Source: Wenyingzhuangia aestuarii
Lineage (GTDB): Bacteria > Bacteroidota > Bacteroidia > Flavobacteriales > Flavobacteriaceae
Length of the DNA stretch: 64,000 bases
Assembly (NCBI RefSeq): GCF_011927765.1
Contig: NZ_JAATJG010000013.1
Coordinates: 1 to 64,000 of the forward strand
Direction of reading: 5' to 3'
A program made the translations under genes and the position numbers. The notes under the pieces were generated by a model. The model did not search any database and was not told the origin of the DNA. It saw only the letters and a program-made list of their open reading frames with translations. Positions 51,537 through 59,670 of the stretch are shown one piece after another; position 1 is the first letter of the stretch; each line of letters opens with the position of its first letter.

Positions 51537-51917
51537 TTATTCTTGACTTATAATTTCAGTAACATTACCACTGAAATCAACTCTAGCAGAAACAGTGTTT
51601 ATTACTTTTCCTCCAAAAGCGTTTGATCCTCTAAACTTTGTTATTACATAAATATCATCTCCGTCATCTCTGAAACGAGTTTCAATATGTTCGTAGCTAT
51701 CAGGATCATTCATACTTTTCTTAATTAAAGCGGTTAAACCTCTGTGTGAACCATCCCAAGAACTAAATTGACTTTCTACTTTAATTTGTTGTTCGGTTTT
51801 TGGTGTTCCATCTTCATTTATTTTACTTCCATCGTCATCACTTCCAAATGCAATAAAAATAAAGAAGCAAACTGTTAAAACAGAAAGAAGGTGTTTAAGT
51901 AAATTTTTTGTTTTCAT
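51537..51917 (-). CDS. Exported protein of unknown function, possible moron
   Basis: 126 residues with an N-terminal hydrophobic segment (LLSVLTVCFFIFIAFG) that is a signal peptide or anchor, then an acidic linker and a compact domain, FSSWDGSHRGLTALIKKSMN followed by FRGSNAFGGKVINTV. I have seen this domain in scattered phage and bacterial proteins but know no function. It overlaps the 4-helix membrane gene by 4 bases; the pair has terminators on both sides and may be lysogenic-conversion cargo. Confidence 0.6.
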   Translation of the reverse strand: MKTKNLLKHLLSVLTVCFFIFIAFGSDDDGSKINEDGTPKTEQQIKVESQFSSWDGSHRGLTALIKKSMNDPDSYEHIETRFRDDGDDIYVITKFRGSNAFGGKVINTVSARVDFSGNVTEIISQE

Positions 51918-52360
51918 ACGTTTTTTGTTTTTATAGTTTTAAATTGTGTTTGTGTTATAAATGTTAGTGGGAGAAGAGCAGCTATAATAAGTAATATTAA
52001 ATCTACTCTATCAAATGTACCAGGTACAAATCCTAAAAGTTGACCTAGTTCAGAAAACAGTCCTATTATTGGAGCTAACATAATCCAAAATACAGATTGC
52101 TTGTTTAATTGACACCTCCATATAATTAATGTGATGTAAGTGAAAGAAAACAACCACAAAGCATCTGGAAGGCTATACTTTATCCAATTTGGCAACTCTA
52201 AATTTAGTAATTGTTTGTTTGTACGTAGAACTACTACATATTCAGAAAGTCCAATTTTATCAAACCAATCAAACATAATTAAAGATTTAGTTCTGTATGT
52301 AATATAAATTAGACCACCTAAGAAAACTGGTAAAGCTCCTATAATTATTCGTTTTATCAT
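51914..52360 (-). CDS. Small polytopic membrane protein, possible moron
   Basis: 148 residues with about four transmembrane helices (near 5-22, 65-85, 88-110, 118-137). No family recognised. Translationally coupled to the exported protein downstream. Separated from the early operon by a terminator, so probably independently expressed in the lysogen. Confidence 0.6.
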   Translation of the reverse strand: MIKRIIIGALPVFLGGLIYITYRTKSLIMFDWFDKIGLSEYVVVLRTNKQLLNLELPNWIKYSLPDALWLFSFTYITLIIWRCQLNKQSVFWIMLAPIIGLFSELGQLLGFVPGTFDRVDLILLIIAALLPLTFITQTQFKTIKTKNV

Positions 52361-52405
52361 TTTTTACTTTTAGACATCAAGAATAGTGTTTATTTAAAAA
52401 TAAAA

Positions 52406-52440
52406 AAAGCCATCCAAACAAATTATGTTTAGATAGCTTT
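52406..52440 (-). terminator. Terminator of the early operon
   Basis: AAAGC-ATC-AAACA arms at 52,406-52,420 and 52,426-52,440 form an imperfect 15-bp hairpin; on the minus strand it is followed by TTTTATTTTT. It closes the long leftward early transcript. Confidence 0.7.
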
Positions 52441-52449
52441 AATTTTTAT

Positions 52450-52806
52450 TTATTTTATAGCTTGAACACGTAAAACAAAACGAACACTACGTCTCATATA
52501 ACGTTCTCTATTGGTTAAGTTTTGAGTGTCTACATGAATATGTTTCAATACTTCATCTGCAAATTGTCTTTTGCAATCTTCAATTTGTCGCTCCAACCTC
52601 AAAGGATCTCTTTGTAACTCTCTATTATCAATATCAATAGAAATATCTTGCTCCATTACTACAGTTTCAAATTTCAAATTATCAACTTTAAACCTATCAT
52701 TTAATGACATGTATGGTATTCTATGATTATAGCCTATATACTCCATTAGTTCCTCTCTAAGAAAGGCAGCCAAGGCTCTTTTAATTCTTTTTTTAATTTT
52801 TTTCAT
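52450..52806 (-). CDS. Basic phage protein of unknown function
   Basis: 118 residues from the ATG at 52,806 (MKKIKKRIKRAL); an in-frame GTG at 52,839 overlapping the upstream stop is an alternative. Strongly basic N-terminus, then a domain including RQIEDCKRQFADEVLKHIHV. Last gene of the early operon. Confidence 0.5.
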   Translation of the reverse strand: MKKIKKRIKRALAAFLREELMEYIGYNHRIPYMSLNDRFKVDNLKFETVVMEQDISIDIDNRELQRDPLRLERQIEDCKRQFADEVLKHIHVDTQNLTNRERYMRRSVRFVLRVQAIK

Positions 52807-52828
52807 TCTGTTAACGATTAATGTTTTT

Positions 52829-53104
52829 TTAATACTCACCTACATTGTGAAGTTTGTTAAATGTTTTAGAGAGTTCTTTATGTACTTTAATATCTTTTTT
52901 TGTTCTGTTTACATAAATAATTCCTTTTAAATGCTCCCAACCTTCTTGCTCTAGCCAAATATCAAAGTCAGTCTTTTTGGTTGTTTTTTCAAATATCTCT
53001 CTAGCCTTGGCAAATACTCCTTGCATTTGCTCATACGTAAACTTAAATTCTTTTAGTTCTTTTATCCATTTATCGGCTAGTTGTTCCGGTGTTGATTTGT
53101 TCAT
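52829..53104 (-). CDS. Small phage protein of unknown function
   Basis: 91 residues, helical, no motif recognised (DKWIKELKEFKFTYEQMQGV, then FDIWLEQEGWEHLKGIIYV). Overlaps the upstream gene by 4 bases, in a tightly packed early operon. Confidence 0.55.
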   Translation of the reverse strand: MNKSTPEQLADKWIKELKEFKFTYEQMQGVFAKAREIFEKTTKKTDFDIWLEQEGWEHLKGIIYVNRTKKDIKVHKELSKTFNKLHNVGEY

Positions 53105-53754
53105 GATTCCTCAATTTCTCCGTTAGCTACTAATTCTTTATACTCTTTACCCAGTACAGGCTTTAATTCTTTCCAACAACCAGGACAAAAATAATTGTCG
53201 CCTGCATCTGTAAAAGAAGCTTCAATATTTACATCATCCCTACAAGCTTCACAGGTTACTAAACAAGGTTCTTCTATGTCATCAATAACTATATAGTTAG
53301 GATCTGTTACTCCTATTGGTTCAACATTACAGTTACATTTGTGTTTGTCATCAAAATGATGAAAGCTAGTTTCAGATTTTCCAAAACCCCTTAAAGGTTC
53401 ATTCAAATACTCCTTTCTAAAAAAACGTTCACTAGTTGACTTATCCAAAGCTTCTAAAAGTTCTTTATGAAAAGTGAATGATTGTTCTTTGCTACAAAAT
53501 TTAGGCGGCATTGCTGGTGTATGTTTAAAGTTTGGAAGCTTGTTAGTATAACTTTTTTTATTAAACCATCTTCTTAGCACGTAGCCTCTTAAAATACTTG
53601 CTACGGTGTAAATTGCTGTAATTCCTAAATTCTTAACTGGAGTACTTTCAAAACCAAAAGAAGGCATTACTATAAAAGTTAAACAAAGACTAAAAACAAA
53701 ACCAACAAACGTATTGGTTAAGGTTTCTATAAATGATTGTTTTTTAGTTTGCAT
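53101..53754 (-). CDS. Membrane protein with C-terminal zinc-ribbon-like cysteines
   Basis: 217 residues. Two N-terminal hydrophobic helices (about 12-30 and 40-58; the DUF7220-like FIETLTNTFVGFVFSLCLTF pattern) and, near 185-200, cysteine pairs CLVTCEAC and FCPGC that would make a zinc ribbon. Such small two-helix proteins are common in phage early regions. Function unknown. Confidence 0.55.
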   Translation of the reverse strand: MQTKKQSFIETLTNTFVGFVFSLCLTFIVMPSFGFESTPVKNLGITAIYTVASILRGYVLRRWFNKKSYTNKLPNFKHTPAMPPKFCSKEQSFTFHKELLEALDKSTSERFFRKEYLNEPLRGFGKSETSFHHFDDKHKCNCNVEPIGVTDPNYIVIDDIEEPCLVTCEACRDDVNIEASFTDAGDNYFCPGCWKELKPVLGKEYKELVANGEIEES

Positions 53755-53767
53755 ATTATATTATTTT

Positions 53768-54076
53768 TTAAACATTGTTATTTCTATCCAAACATTCAAT
53801 CATTTGCACAGCTACAGCAGCTATTTGAACTACCTCTTTTCTGTAATTATTTAAACGTTCTTTCTGTGCAATTCCTTGAACTAAATCACAAGCTTTTTCG
53901 CCTTCCATATCCAAAGCAGGATGGTTAAAATGATGCTCAAGAGCTTCTTTAGAAGCTTCGCCTACTTCCTCCATAAGAATCGGCATCCATTCCATAGGCG
54001 AATGATTTTGTTCTCCCCATTTCTTGTCTTGTTTTTTTCTTTCTAAAACAATTTCTTTTAGTATTTTTTCCATCAC
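53768..54076 (-). CDS. MazG-like nucleotide pyrophosphohydrolase
   Basis: 102 residues. All-alpha NTP-PPase pattern: ERKKQDKKWGEQNHSP near 12-27, EEVGEASKEALEHH near 37-50 (metal-binding acidic residues) and YRKEVVQIAAVAVQMIE near 79-95. Cleans nucleotide pools or lowers alarmone during phage growth; the substrate is not predictable. Confidence 0.75.
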   Translation of the reverse strand: MMEKILKEIVLERKKQDKKWGEQNHSPMEWMPILMEEVGEASKEALEHHFNHPALDMEGEKACDLVQGIAQKERLNNYRKEVVQIAAVAVQMIECLDRNNNV

Positions 54077-54077
54077 T

Positions 54078-54176
54078 CTATTTATTATAATTATTCCAAT
54101 AGCTCTGTGGCTCTAATTCTTCTTTTGAATGGTACGGAGTGTCAAATCCTCCAAATGTTACCCAGTCTTTTCTCAT
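54078..54176 (-). CDS. 32-residue phage microprotein
   Basis: MRKDWVTFGGFD... of 32 residues. Its ATG overlaps the stop of the upstream gene (ATGA), so it is translationally coupled, and it ends 2 bases before the next gene. Too short for family assignment; the coupling and the sensible composition support translation. Confidence 0.4.
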   Translation of the reverse strand: MRKDWVTFGGFDTPYHSKEELEPQSYWNNYNK

Positions 54177-54838
54177 TTTCTAATCTCTTTACGTTTTACA
54201 ATTAACAATCTTACATAAGGCCTTAACTCAACACTTCTTTCCCAAGTCATAATTAAATCTTCTAACATTTGCCTGTCACAATTTTTTGTGGCTTCATTAG
54301 CAAGTTTTGTCATTTTTTCATATTTCTTTTTAACAGCCTTTTGTTCGTAGTGTTTTTTATAAGTTTCAATAGTTTTAGCTTTATCGGTAACCATTGTTAA
54401 ATGCAAGTCTTTTTTGTGAGACACCATTTGCTCTCTTAATAAGGTTTTTGCTTCTAAGTACTGTGGCAACCAGTCACCAAGAATTGTATTACCATCAACT
54501 CCTTTTTTAGCTACACCATAAAGTCCGTTTCTAGCGTTTTTAAAGAACAGTATCAAATCTTCTAAACTTTCATACTTACAAGCCTCTAACAAGTCAGATG
54601 TTATAATTTGTTTTTGTGCTTCAGACAATTTGGTAGCAAAACCAAAGCCATCTAAAAAACGATTGGTTAACGAAAAAACCGTTTTATAACCTACACTACT
54701 AAAGGGCCCTTTGTACACTTCTCCTAAGGTGGGTTTAGAAAACACATCAGTAGGCTGTAGTTTTCTTTCTAATGTACCCAACTCATTAGGTTGCTGTAAT
54801 ACAATTTTGCTAATATGTAAAGCTTTCTGCTGCTTCAT
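54173..54838 (-). CDS. Uncharacterised early phage protein
   Basis: 221 residues from the ATG at 54,838 (MKQQKALHISKIV); an ATG at 54,892 would deepen the overlap with the upstream gene. Mostly helical with a lysine-rich coiled region (KAKTIETYKKHYEQKAVKKK). No motif recognised; probably involved in phage replication or control. Confidence 0.55.
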   Translation of the reverse strand: MKQQKALHISKIVLQQPNELGTLERKLQPTDVFSKPTLGEVYKGPFSSVGYKTVFSLTNRFLDGFGFATKLSEAQKQIITSDLLEACKYESLEDLILFFKNARNGLYGVAKKGVDGNTILGDWLPQYLEAKTLLREQMVSHKKDLHLTMVTDKAKTIETYKKHYEQKAVKKKYEKMTKLANEATKNCDRQMLEDLIMTWERSVELRPYVRLLIVKRKEIRK

Positions 54839-55367
54839 TGGTAGAACTGTTAGATCCATCTGATCCAACACCAGTAATTCTTTTGATTTCATCTATAATT
54901 ACGTTTAAGCGTGAATTGATATATTTTAAATCGGTGTTCTTTTTATGGAAAGCATCTAACAAATGCCATTGATTTAAAACACCTTTCCATATTGCCAAAG
55001 CTTCCTGATCTGTAGCTGATATAGATTGTAAGTACTTTATAATTGACTTTAAAGCGTTTCCATCAGCTCCAGTAAACTTTGGTTGTATTTTTTTAAAGTC
55101 CATATAAAACACATGCCAAACATCATTAAACTGTGTGTACAATGTTTTTTCTTTTACTTCTAAAGAGTAGGTCACCCTACCTGTGTACTCTTTTGTTTTG
55201 GCAGTAACTTCATTTTCGTACACAGGTAATATGGCTCCCAAATATCTGATCACAAATTCATCAAACGTACCAGACAAATGTTTAATGGCTGAAAAACGTT
55301 TGTTTTTATAAGTTAACCTAAGTTTCATATTAGGTTTTACAACTGTTATGATGTAATGATTAGTCAT
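54810..55367 (-). CDS. Uncharacterised early phage protein
   Basis: 185 residues from the ATG at 55,367 (MTNHYIITVVKPNMKL), whose overlap with the exonuclease stop (8 bases) suggests coupling. Beta-rich N-terminus and helical C-terminus. Not recognised. Confidence 0.55.
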   Translation of the reverse strand: MTNHYIITVVKPNMKLRLTYKNKRFSAIKHLSGTFDEFVIRYLGAILPVYENEVTAKTKEYTGRVTYSLEVKEKTLYTQFNDVWHVFYMDFKKIQPKFTGADGNALKSIIKYLQSISATDQEALAIWKGVLNQWHLLDAFHKKNTDLKYINSRLNVIIDEIKRITGVGSDGSNSSTNEAAESFTY

Positions 55368-55911
55368 AATGAACACTTATAGTATTAAAAATGTCGCAGC
55401 AATATCTTATTTGCCCTTTACAGTCTGATATTGGATCGTGTGCCACTCCATGCTTATTTAAGTAATCATCTTTAATTTTAGGATTAAACATTACTAAGGT
55501 TCTTACATCTCTCTCTCTTTTATGCTTCCAAGGAAGATCAAAACCTATGGTGTCATAAGCGTTCTCTAGTATTCCCAAATCAAACCTTGCAGAATTACCC
55601 CAAACTTGCACATCTGGAGGACAATTGTCATAAACAAACCTCCCTAAATTCAATAAGGCTATTTTTAAACTCCTGTCAGATTTATCCTTTACAATTTTAT
55701 CCTGAGCTTCTTTAGATTGCTCTAACCACCAATAAAACGTGTCTGCGTTAATTTTTAACCCGTTTTTTACACAATCATATGCAGATACAGATGTTTGGAA
55801 TATAGAGCCTATTTCACCAGTTTTTAAATCAAAACAAACAGCTCCTATACTTACAATTACTGAGTGTGATTTGTTTCCAAACGTTTCTATGTCAATCATT
55901 AAATGTTCCAT
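55360..55911 (-). CDS. DEDD 3'-5' exonuclease (Rv2179c-like)
   Basis: 183 residues. DnaQ-type exonuclease motifs: ExoI MIDIETFG (Asp/Glu at 7 and 9), ExoII QVWGNSARFDLGIL near 98-111, and ExoIII HDPISDCKGQ near 156-165. The family resembles the 3'-5' exoribonuclease Rv2179c domain seen in many phages. Degrades or trims single-stranded nucleic acid; phage role not known. Confidence 0.82.
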   Translation of the reverse strand: MEHLMIDIETFGNKSHSVIVSIGAVCFDLKTGEIGSIFQTSVSAYDCVKNGLKINADTFYWWLEQSKEAQDKIVKDKSDRSLKIALLNLGRFVYDNCPPDVQVWGNSARFDLGILENAYDTIGFDLPWKHKRERDVRTLVMFNPKIKDDYLNKHGVAHDPISDCKGQIRYCCDIFNTISVHYD

Positions 55912-55912
55912 G

Positions 55913-56344
55913 TTATCTTCTTTTTTTGTATTTACTTGCTACTACACCTCTAAGGGCTACTATTACTTTTTCTAACTCTTTATCTTCCATCTTTTTTAAA
56001 GGCTTTTTAACAGGACTTTTACCGTCTTTTAAAAAGCTAGAAAATCTCTCTAAATCTGCCACACATCCATGTCTCTCATTGGGTACCGTCCAATTGGCTT
56101 GTCTTAATAAAGAAAGGATTGTTTTGTGCTTTGGGTTTTTATAATCAAAATAAGCCCAGTTGTCTGCAGTATTGGTTTTGCCAGTTTGGACTGATAATAT
56201 TTTGTTTGCTTGGTCAAAGGTTAAATCATTCAAACTAGTTTTATTATTATCTTCTGTAGCCCATTGCACAAATTCCTCTTTAATATCCACTTTGTACCCA
56301 CAGTTTTTACGGATGAGTTTTTTTTGTTCCTTGGTTGCTAACAT
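55913..56344 (-). CDS. GemA/Gp16-like phage regulatory protein
   Basis: 143 residues. Opening ATKEQKKLIRKNCGYKVD and LTFDQANKIL followed by WTVPNERHGCVADLERF resemble the DUF1018/GemA family of Mu-like phages, which alters host DNA topology and gene expression. Similarity judged by pattern only. Confidence 0.5.
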   Translation of the reverse strand: MLATKEQKKLIRKNCGYKVDIKEEFVQWATEDNNKTSLNDLTFDQANKILSVQTGKTNTADNWAYFDYKNPKHKTILSLLRQANWTVPNERHGCVADLERFSSFLKDGKSPVKKPLKKMEDKELEKVIVALRGVVASKYKKRR

Positions 56345-56347
56345 GAT

Positions 56348-56557
56348 CTAATTTTTATTAATTAATGATTCATCTTTACACTCACCAATTCTTGAAATAA
56401 CAGATAATACCAAAACAAAAAACATGATTGTTAAGACTGGATAAAACACATATTGGGGAGCTTTATAAAAATGCATTACATGAATTGTGATAGCCATTTT
56501 AAAAATTGGAATTCTAACTGGTAAATATTTATTAGGTATTACTTTTTGTTTCTTCAT
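56348..56557 (-). CDS. Small membrane protein
   Basis: 69 residues with one clear hydrophobic helix (VFYPVLTIMFFVLVLSVIS, about 37-55) and a weaker one before it. 22 bases downstream of the tRNA-like gene. Function unknown. Confidence 0.5.
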   Translation of the reverse strand: MKKQKVIPNKYLPVRIPIFKMAITIHVMHFYKAPQYVFYPVLTIMFFVLVLSVISRIGECKDESLINKN

Positions 56558-56579
56558 TGTTTTAAATTTTATGGATTAG

Positions 56580-56663
56580 TTCCCTAGACAGGACTCGAAC
56601 CTGCATCCATAGATATTAGACTTCACTGTACTCTATAGTTCTACCTTTGAAACTTACTAGGGA
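56580..56663 (-). tRNA. Phage tRNA-like gene, anticodon unresolved
   Basis: On the minus strand: acceptor TCCCTAG (56,663-56,657) pairs perfectly with CTAGGGA (56,587-56,581) plus discriminator A; D-arm AGTT-TCAAAGGTAG-AACT; T-arm GCAGG-TTCGAGT-CCTGT. The middle is abnormal: TAGA/TCTA flank an 11-base loop (GTACAGTGAAG) with a G-G mismatch, followed by a 12-base variable region, so no regular 7-base anticodon loop with U33 can be drawn. No CCA is encoded. It is either a degenerate tRNA or a tRNA-like RNA. Confidence 0.65.
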
Positions 56664-56672
56664 AAGCTTTGT

Positions 56673-57323
56673 TTATACAGTAAATCGGAATTCCTTTTTT
56701 ACCTTTTTTCCATTTTCATCCTCAACAAACTTCCAACCGCTTACATAAATAGAGTTACGAGTTCTAATTTGAGAATCCATAATAATATCTAAACCTTCAT
56801 TAAATAGCTCGCTATTAAAATCTTTTCTTAAACTATTCAATTCAATGATTTTACTAGGACTTAAATCACCTGTTTTAGCATTTCTTTTTAAATAAATGTC
56901 AATAGCTTTTTTAAGTTTTTGAAAGTTTTCCTCATCACTTGCTAATGAGTTTAGATACTCATTTATCTTTTTAAGTCCAGCACTTTCGTTACCATTAAAC
57001 TTAATGGACACATTGTGACCTATGGTAATACTTGCAGAACCATCTTGTAAGGTTGATGTATGACTATCTTGATCACTTGGTCCATAAACTTGCTGCTTTA
57101 GTTCTTTGATAACACTATAGTCTTCAAATAGCTCCCCAACTTTTTCCTCAACAATGTTTTTAAATTCAACAAGACTATCAATGTTAGCTAGCACAAATAA
57201 TTTGGTTAAGTCTTTAAAAGACTCTTTATCTTCTTGTGCTTTTCTCTTAGCTTCACGTTCCTCATCGTGTAGTTGCTTTCTTAATTTTTCTTTGTCCTCT
57301 GGACTTAATTCGTCTAAATTCAT
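56673..57323 (-). CDS. DUF3164-like phage protein
   Basis: 216 residues. Helical and charged with the C-terminal signature of DUF3164 (NSLRKDFNSELFNEGLDIIM then IYVSGWKFVEDENGK). DUF3164 proteins are found in the early region of Mu-like phages; function unknown. Starts with a lysine/glutamate-rich helix. Confidence 0.55.
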   Translation of the reverse strand: MNLDELSPEDKEKLRKQLHDEEREAKRKAQEDKESFKDLTKLFVLANIDSLVEFKNIVEEKVGELFEDYSVIKELKQQVYGPSDQDSHTSTLQDGSASITIGHNVSIKFNGNESAGLKKINEYLNSLASDEENFQKLKKAIDIYLKRNAKTGDLSPSKIIELNSLRKDFNSELFNEGLDIIMDSQIRTRNSIYVSGWKFVEDENGKKVKKEFRFTV

Positions 57324-57374
57324 GGATATATAATTTTTTATAATTGTTGTAATATTTTTTTAGAATAGTTGTAG

Positions 57375-57884
57375 TTAACTTTCCGTTTCAGGATCATGTA
57401 CATCCAAAAACTCTCCTGGTTCTTGTTTAGGAATTTCTTTAGTACTATCAATATCCTCATCACCATCAAAAAATGGGAAAATGTCAATAATTGGAGATTC
57501 TGCAATGCTTGGAATTGAATAATCAGAAACGGTATCTGCAAATTGTTCTTCAATCCATTCATAAGCATCTTTTACATCTAAGGCTTGTACCAAAACATAA
57601 GTATTGGTTCTACGCTCTAATCCTTTATCTTCATCTAAAGTCACTAAAGAAACTTTTGCTTTAAACCATCTATCTCCATGCTCACTAGGGAATATTTCAG
57701 AGAAGTTTGCAATAGATATATCCGTGATCATAAAACCTTCAGATAAATACTTACCCATTTCTTCATTAGCACGAGCTTCTGCTTCAGTATGCGTTAATGC
57801 ATCAAACAAATAGGGCTGATTAAAGGTTTTAATCTTTTCATTATCATCTAATTTGCTATACTTTACTTTTACGATAAACCACAT
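57375..57884 (-). CDS. DUF4494-like protein
   Basis: 169 residues. The pattern MWFIVKVKYSKLDDNEKIKT, LTHTEAEARANEEM and RWFKAKVSLVTLDEDKG matches DUF4494, a small Bacteroidota family. The C-terminus is acidic. Common in Bacteroidota genomes and phages; function unknown. Confidence 0.65.
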   Translation of the reverse strand: MWFIVKVKYSKLDDNEKIKTFNQPYLFDALTHTEAEARANEEMGKYLSEGFMITDISIANFSEIFPSEHGDRWFKAKVSLVTLDEDKGLERRTNTYVLVQALDVKDAYEWIEEQFADTVSDYSIPSIAESPIIDIFPFFDGDEDIDSTKEIPKQEPGEFLDVHDPETES

Positions 57885-57897
57885 ATGTATTTCTTTT

Positions 57898-58155
57898 TTA
57901 AATTGTAAATTCTATTTTTAAACCAGCACCAGATCTCTTTATCTCGAGGTCGTTAAACTTCCAAAAGGCTAAAATTTCAGAGATACCTAACAACTCAAAC
58001 CTTTTAATAGTGCTTTCCTTAGGTATGATGATTTTACCTCGTTCAATTCTTTTCTTTCCGGCATGCCATTTTAAATACCTTTTTGCTTTTGCTCCAAAAA
58101 CTTCATCAATGTTTTGGTTCAATGCTTCTTTACTTGTTTGTTCTTCTGTACTCAT
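57898..58155 (-). CDS. Small early phage protein
   Basis: 85 residues (begins STEEQTSKEALNQNIDEVFG), basic middle region KRYLKWHAGKKRIERGK that may bind nucleic acid. Overlaps the upstream gene by 4 bases. Not recognised. Confidence 0.5.
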   Translation of the reverse strand: MSTEEQTSKEALNQNIDEVFGAKAKRYLKWHAGKKRIERGKIIIPKESTIKRFELLGISEILAFWKFNDLEIKRSGAGLKIEFTI

Positions 58156-58451
58156 TCTATTATTGATATTAAATTAATTGCTTCTTGTAGTATTGGGTGT
58201 TTATAGGTTTCTATAGGCTCCCAGTTACCTGTTTTAGGATGTAAAAACACTTTGCATCTATCTTGGTTGTATTTTATTTTTGGAGTAACCCACTTATATT
58301 TTAAAATTAAATTGCATAAATCCTCAATAGTCTCTGGAGGTTCTCCATAATAAATTCCTTGAGGAATTAACCGCTGTCTTTGCAACCATATTCTTTCATC
58401 AAAACTTAATAGATTCACTAAGCTATCAAGGGCCAATATTCTTTCTATCAT
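58152..58451 (-). CDS. Small early phage protein
   Basis: 99 residues (MIERILALDSLVNLLSF...). No motif recognised. 4-base overlaps on both sides show it belongs to the early operon. Confidence 0.5.
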   Translation of the reverse strand: MIERILALDSLVNLLSFDERIWLQRQRLIPQGIYYGEPPETIEDLCNLILKYKWVTPKIKYNQDRCKVFLHPKTGNWEPIETYKHPILQEAINLISIIE

Positions 58452-58639
58452 AGCTGTATGCAGTTAAAAGGGCTTTTATCCAGCTCAATTATTTTATTTA
58501 CGTAGTAGTTTCTTTTAATAATTGTTAAAGTCCTTTCTTTAGATCCTGTTGGGTTAGCATCTAACCAATTGTTTAAAACTTCAATATTTGCATTCAAACA
58601 ATTTTCATTTACGTAGTGTTTTACATTTTTAATTGCCAT
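58448..58639 (-). CDS. Small early phage protein
   Basis: 63 residues (MAIKNVKHYVNENCLNAN...), no recognised domain. Coupled by overlap with the downstream gene and 3 bases after the upstream one. Confidence 0.45.
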   Translation of the reverse strand: MAIKNVKHYVNENCLNANIEVLNNWLDANPTGSKERTLTIIKRNYYVNKIIELDKSPFNCIQL

Positions 58640-58642
58640 GGC

Positions 58643-58999
58643 TTAGTTTTTATGAGATTCAAAAAAATTAATAGGTTTGGGTCTGCTTGTAAACTTGTGT
58701 TTGTCTGGAAACAATGCAGAAGGAAAAAACTCTAATATTTTAGTCACTACTTTGCTGTAATACTTTAAAGCATCTACTTTGTCTAATTTTTTAATGTATG
58801 GCTTGGTCGTTTGTATAAACTCTATTTCAAGAGCTTTAAACTCCATTTTAAACCAGTTTAAAAGTTCCTGGTAAGAAAGTAACTGTTGTAACTCTCTTTG
58901 GCTATTAGAGTGCTTATCACACCAATTCATATACACAGATAACACTAACACATCGTACTCTTTAGGTGTGTATTCTAATATTTTTTGTATTTTTTTCAT
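58643..58999 (-). CDS. Early phage protein of unknown function
   Basis: 118 residues, helical (begins MKKIQKILEYTPKEYDVLVL). No motif recognised. Lies 4 bases after the P-loop ATPase gene, so probably made together with it. Confidence 0.5.
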   Translation of the reverse strand: MKKIQKILEYTPKEYDVLVLSVYMNWCDKHSNSQRELQQLLSYQELLNWFKMEFKALEIEFIQTTKPYIKKLDKVDALKYYSKVVTKILEFFPSALFPDKHKFTSRPKPINFFESHKN

Positions 59000-59003
59000 A
59001 GGA

Positions 59004-59669
59004 TTAAGATTTTCGTAATAGTTTTAATTCTCTAGCTGCAGCTCGTTCTTCATTTATGATATAAGGAGTATTTTCATCGGCTCCACATCTGCTTTTAAGT
59101 ACATGTGCTTTAAAATCCTTAACCAATATTCTGTTTTGGCAGTCCCAATAAATTTCTTCAGCAATACTTCCTTTTGGATTTCCTGCTCTATCAACATGAG
59201 AGATAAAAACAAATAAGGTGTTGTTAAATTCCTCAATCAGATCAAAGTAATGCTGAACTCTTTTACCTCTAAATACGTATTGAACACTATCTATAAACAC
59301 CACTTTAGGCTGACGTTTACGTCTTAATCTCTTTACAACATCATCATATCCTTCTTTTTGAAAAAACACACTAGACTTTACTTTCTTCATGTTATTTAAC
59401 AACAACGATCTTTTGAACGAATTCCTTAAACCTTCCTCAGCAGTGTCGTAGTACACTTTTTCAAATTCTGTTAATTGATGTACAAAGTCTAAACAGTAAG
59501 TTGTTTTACCATGCCCAGAATCTCCCATAATCAAAATAGAACCTGAACACTCTATAATCCCCTGATGCCTTACCCATTCAGGATTGTTAAATTCAAACGT
59601 TTTATAGTTTTTGCGGGTAATATCTTCGTAGGACAAAAACTTTTTAATATCTGATTTTTGTTCTGCCAT
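59004..59669 (-). CDS. RecA/DnaB-like P-loop ATPase
   Basis: 221 residues. Walker A MGDSGHGKTT near 48-57 and Walker B KVVFIDSVQYVF near 122-133, with VFISHVDRAGNPKG near 168-181 resembling a sensor loop; RecA-like topology. One base after the MuB-like gene. A second ATPase besides MuB is a recurrent feature of Bacteroidota transposable phages; it may assist replication restart or strand exchange (inference). Confidence 0.7.
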   Translation of the reverse strand: MAEQKSDIKKFLSYEDITRKNYKTFEFNNPEWVRHQGIIECSGSILIMGDSGHGKTTYCLDFVHQLTEFEKVYYDTAEEGLRNSFKRSLLLNNMKKVKSSVFFQKEGYDDVVKRLRRKRQPKVVFIDSVQYVFRGKRVQHYFDLIEEFNNTLFVFISHVDRAGNPKGSIAEEIYWDCQNRILVKDFKAHVLKSRCGADENTPYIINEERAAARELKLLRKS

Positions 59670-59670
59670 A

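Noticed and set aside
56580-56663. Amber-suppressor tRNA with anticodon CTA (from TCTAA in the loop region)
   Set aside because: Placing CTA as anticodon leaves 14 bases between the D-stem and the loop and no paired anticodon stem, so the assignment is not supportable.
57338-57568. 76-residue ORF on the minus strand
   Set aside because: It overlaps the DUF4494-like gene in another frame and its composition (L/Q/I-rich) looks like an out-of-frame shadow.
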